A stretch of DNA of 33,903 nt from an uncultured Bacteroidota bacterium (GTDB lineage Bacteria > Bacteroidota > Bacteroidia > Chitinophagales > Chitinophagaceae). The notes under the pieces are model-generated. The model was not told the origin of the DNA, did not search any database, and worked only from the letters and a program-made list of their open reading frames with translations. The stretch spans positions 1 to 33,903 of the forward strand of contig CAIWKU010000226.1 in the NCBI GenBank assembly GCA_903913355.1. The letters run 5' to 3'. Positions 33,528 through 33,903 of this stretch are shown piece after piece (position 1 is the stretch's first letter; the number at the start of each line of letters is the position of its first letter). A program made the position numbers and the translations under genes.

Positions 33528-33903
33528 TTATTTAAACATAGCCGGGTGCATATCCTCCCAGGGGGTTACATCCTGATACGCTTTTGCTACCGATAGAATT
33601 GTTGCCTCATCATACAATTTACCAATCAGGGTAATGCTGGTGGGTAAATTAAATCGTTTATCAAAGCCGGTAGGCATACACACCACGGGGTGGCCAGTAA
33701 GATTGGTGATGGCACTTTGGTTTCCGCTATTTCTTGTTGGACAAATCAACACATCAACGGTATTCATCAGCTCGTTTACTTTTTGCATCAGCAAAAACCG
33801 GTGCCGGTTGGCATTGATATATTCTACTGCCGACATTAATCGAGAGGTTCTAAACGTATTGGGCCAATCAAATTTTCCCTGGCGGGTCATTTCATCGTCA
33901 ATA
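33528..33903 (-). CDS. Amidase signature family protein (C-terminal part only)
   Basis: This is the last 125 or so residues of an amidase-signature enzyme (GatA/AmiE-like fold); the frame is open at the right edge, so the internal ATG at 33890 is not the start. It shows MNTVDVLICPTRNSG, then AITNLTGHPVVCMPTGF and the ITLIGKLYDEATILSVAKAY helix that closes such enzymes. The Ser-Ser-Lys catalytic triad and the Gly/Ser-rich signature are in the missing N-terminal part, so activity cannot be judged. The missing signature means it could be a GatA subunit or a stand-alone amidase; the ending TPWEDMHPAMFK is more like the latter. Confidence 0.87.
   Translation of the reverse strand, partial: IDDEMTRQGKFDWPNTFRTSRLMSAVEYINANRHRFLLMQKVNELMNTVDVLICPTRNSGNQSAITNLTGHPVVCMPTGFDKRFNLPTSITLIGKLYDEATILSVAKAYQDVTPWEDMHPAMFK

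Noticed and set aside
1..33903. CRISPR array, tRNA or rRNA gene, insertion sequence, integrase, phage genes or toxin-antitoxin pair
   Set aside because: I looked for spaced direct repeats, transposase or integrase motifs and cloverleaf-like intergenic stretches and found none; intergenic regions are short and explained by promoters and terminators.

Overview
The window reads as a chromosomal segment of a Gram-negative member of the Bacteroidetes, most likely the Chitinophagaceae/Sphingobacteriia side of the phylum. The reasons are the moderately AT-rich composition, the protein family content (a sortilin-like BNR-repeat protein, a YaiO-type outer-membrane barrel, a DUF4136 lipoprotein, a RecX of the phylum's type), weak or absent Shine-Dalgarno sequences, and two promoters of the Bacteroidetes TTTG/TAnnTTTG type. 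No species is claimed. I see no rRNA, tRNA, CRISPR array, insertion sequence, integrase or attachment site.

Layout. From 1 to 3028 (+) lie the 3' part of an inositol-monophosphatase-family gene, thiL and an S41 peptidase. From 3045 to 6392 (-) is a tight run recX > LpxR-like deacylase > omega-amidase-type nitrilase > nagA. dnaN (6762-7877, +) stands alone with its own promoter and terminator. From 7983 to 11005 (+) are a sterol-desaturase-family membrane enzyme, kdsB and a sugar-porter MFS transporter. From 11236 to 19158 is the most unusual region (see below). Then come kdnB (19421-20494, +), a 1030-aa BNR-repeat protein, and a GNAT acetyltransferase. From 24420 to the right edge everything is on the minus strand: GH18 chitinase-like protein, uvrB, two lipoproteins (DUF4136, cyclophilin), a phytase-esterase-like protein, an alpha/beta hydrolase, an M28 peptidase and the C-terminal part of an amidase.

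Candidate system, 11236-19158. Four genes on the plus strand (Hpt-domain protein, single-domain response regulator, TPR plus YaiO-type outer-membrane barrel, and a membrane-anchored protein of unknown family) converge on two minus-strand genes (a HEAT-repeat membrane protein and a 1196-aa fusion) with 7 bp between the stops. The fusion joins a processive-type GT2 glycosyltransferase (DVD, ED, QRNRW) to an LtaS/sulfatase-superfamily domain that keeps the Glu, Thr, His and Asp-His residues of phosphoglycerol and phosphoethanolamine transferases. Together these look like a synthase-dependent exopolysaccharide machine: inner-membrane synthase, a built-in extracytoplasmic decorating enzyme, a periplasmic TPR outer-membrane exporter, and a phosphorelay pair. 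The polymer, the decorating group and the role of the unknown protein are inference.

A second theme is the cell envelope. KdsB and a KdnB-type 8-oxidase in one window suggest that 8-amino-Kdo may replace Kdo in the lipid A core, and the LpxR-like protein suggests lipid A trimming. The remaining genes are housekeeping (thiL, dnaN, uvrB, recX) or secreted scavenging enzymes (GH18, S41, M28, alpha/beta hydrolase, phytase-like).
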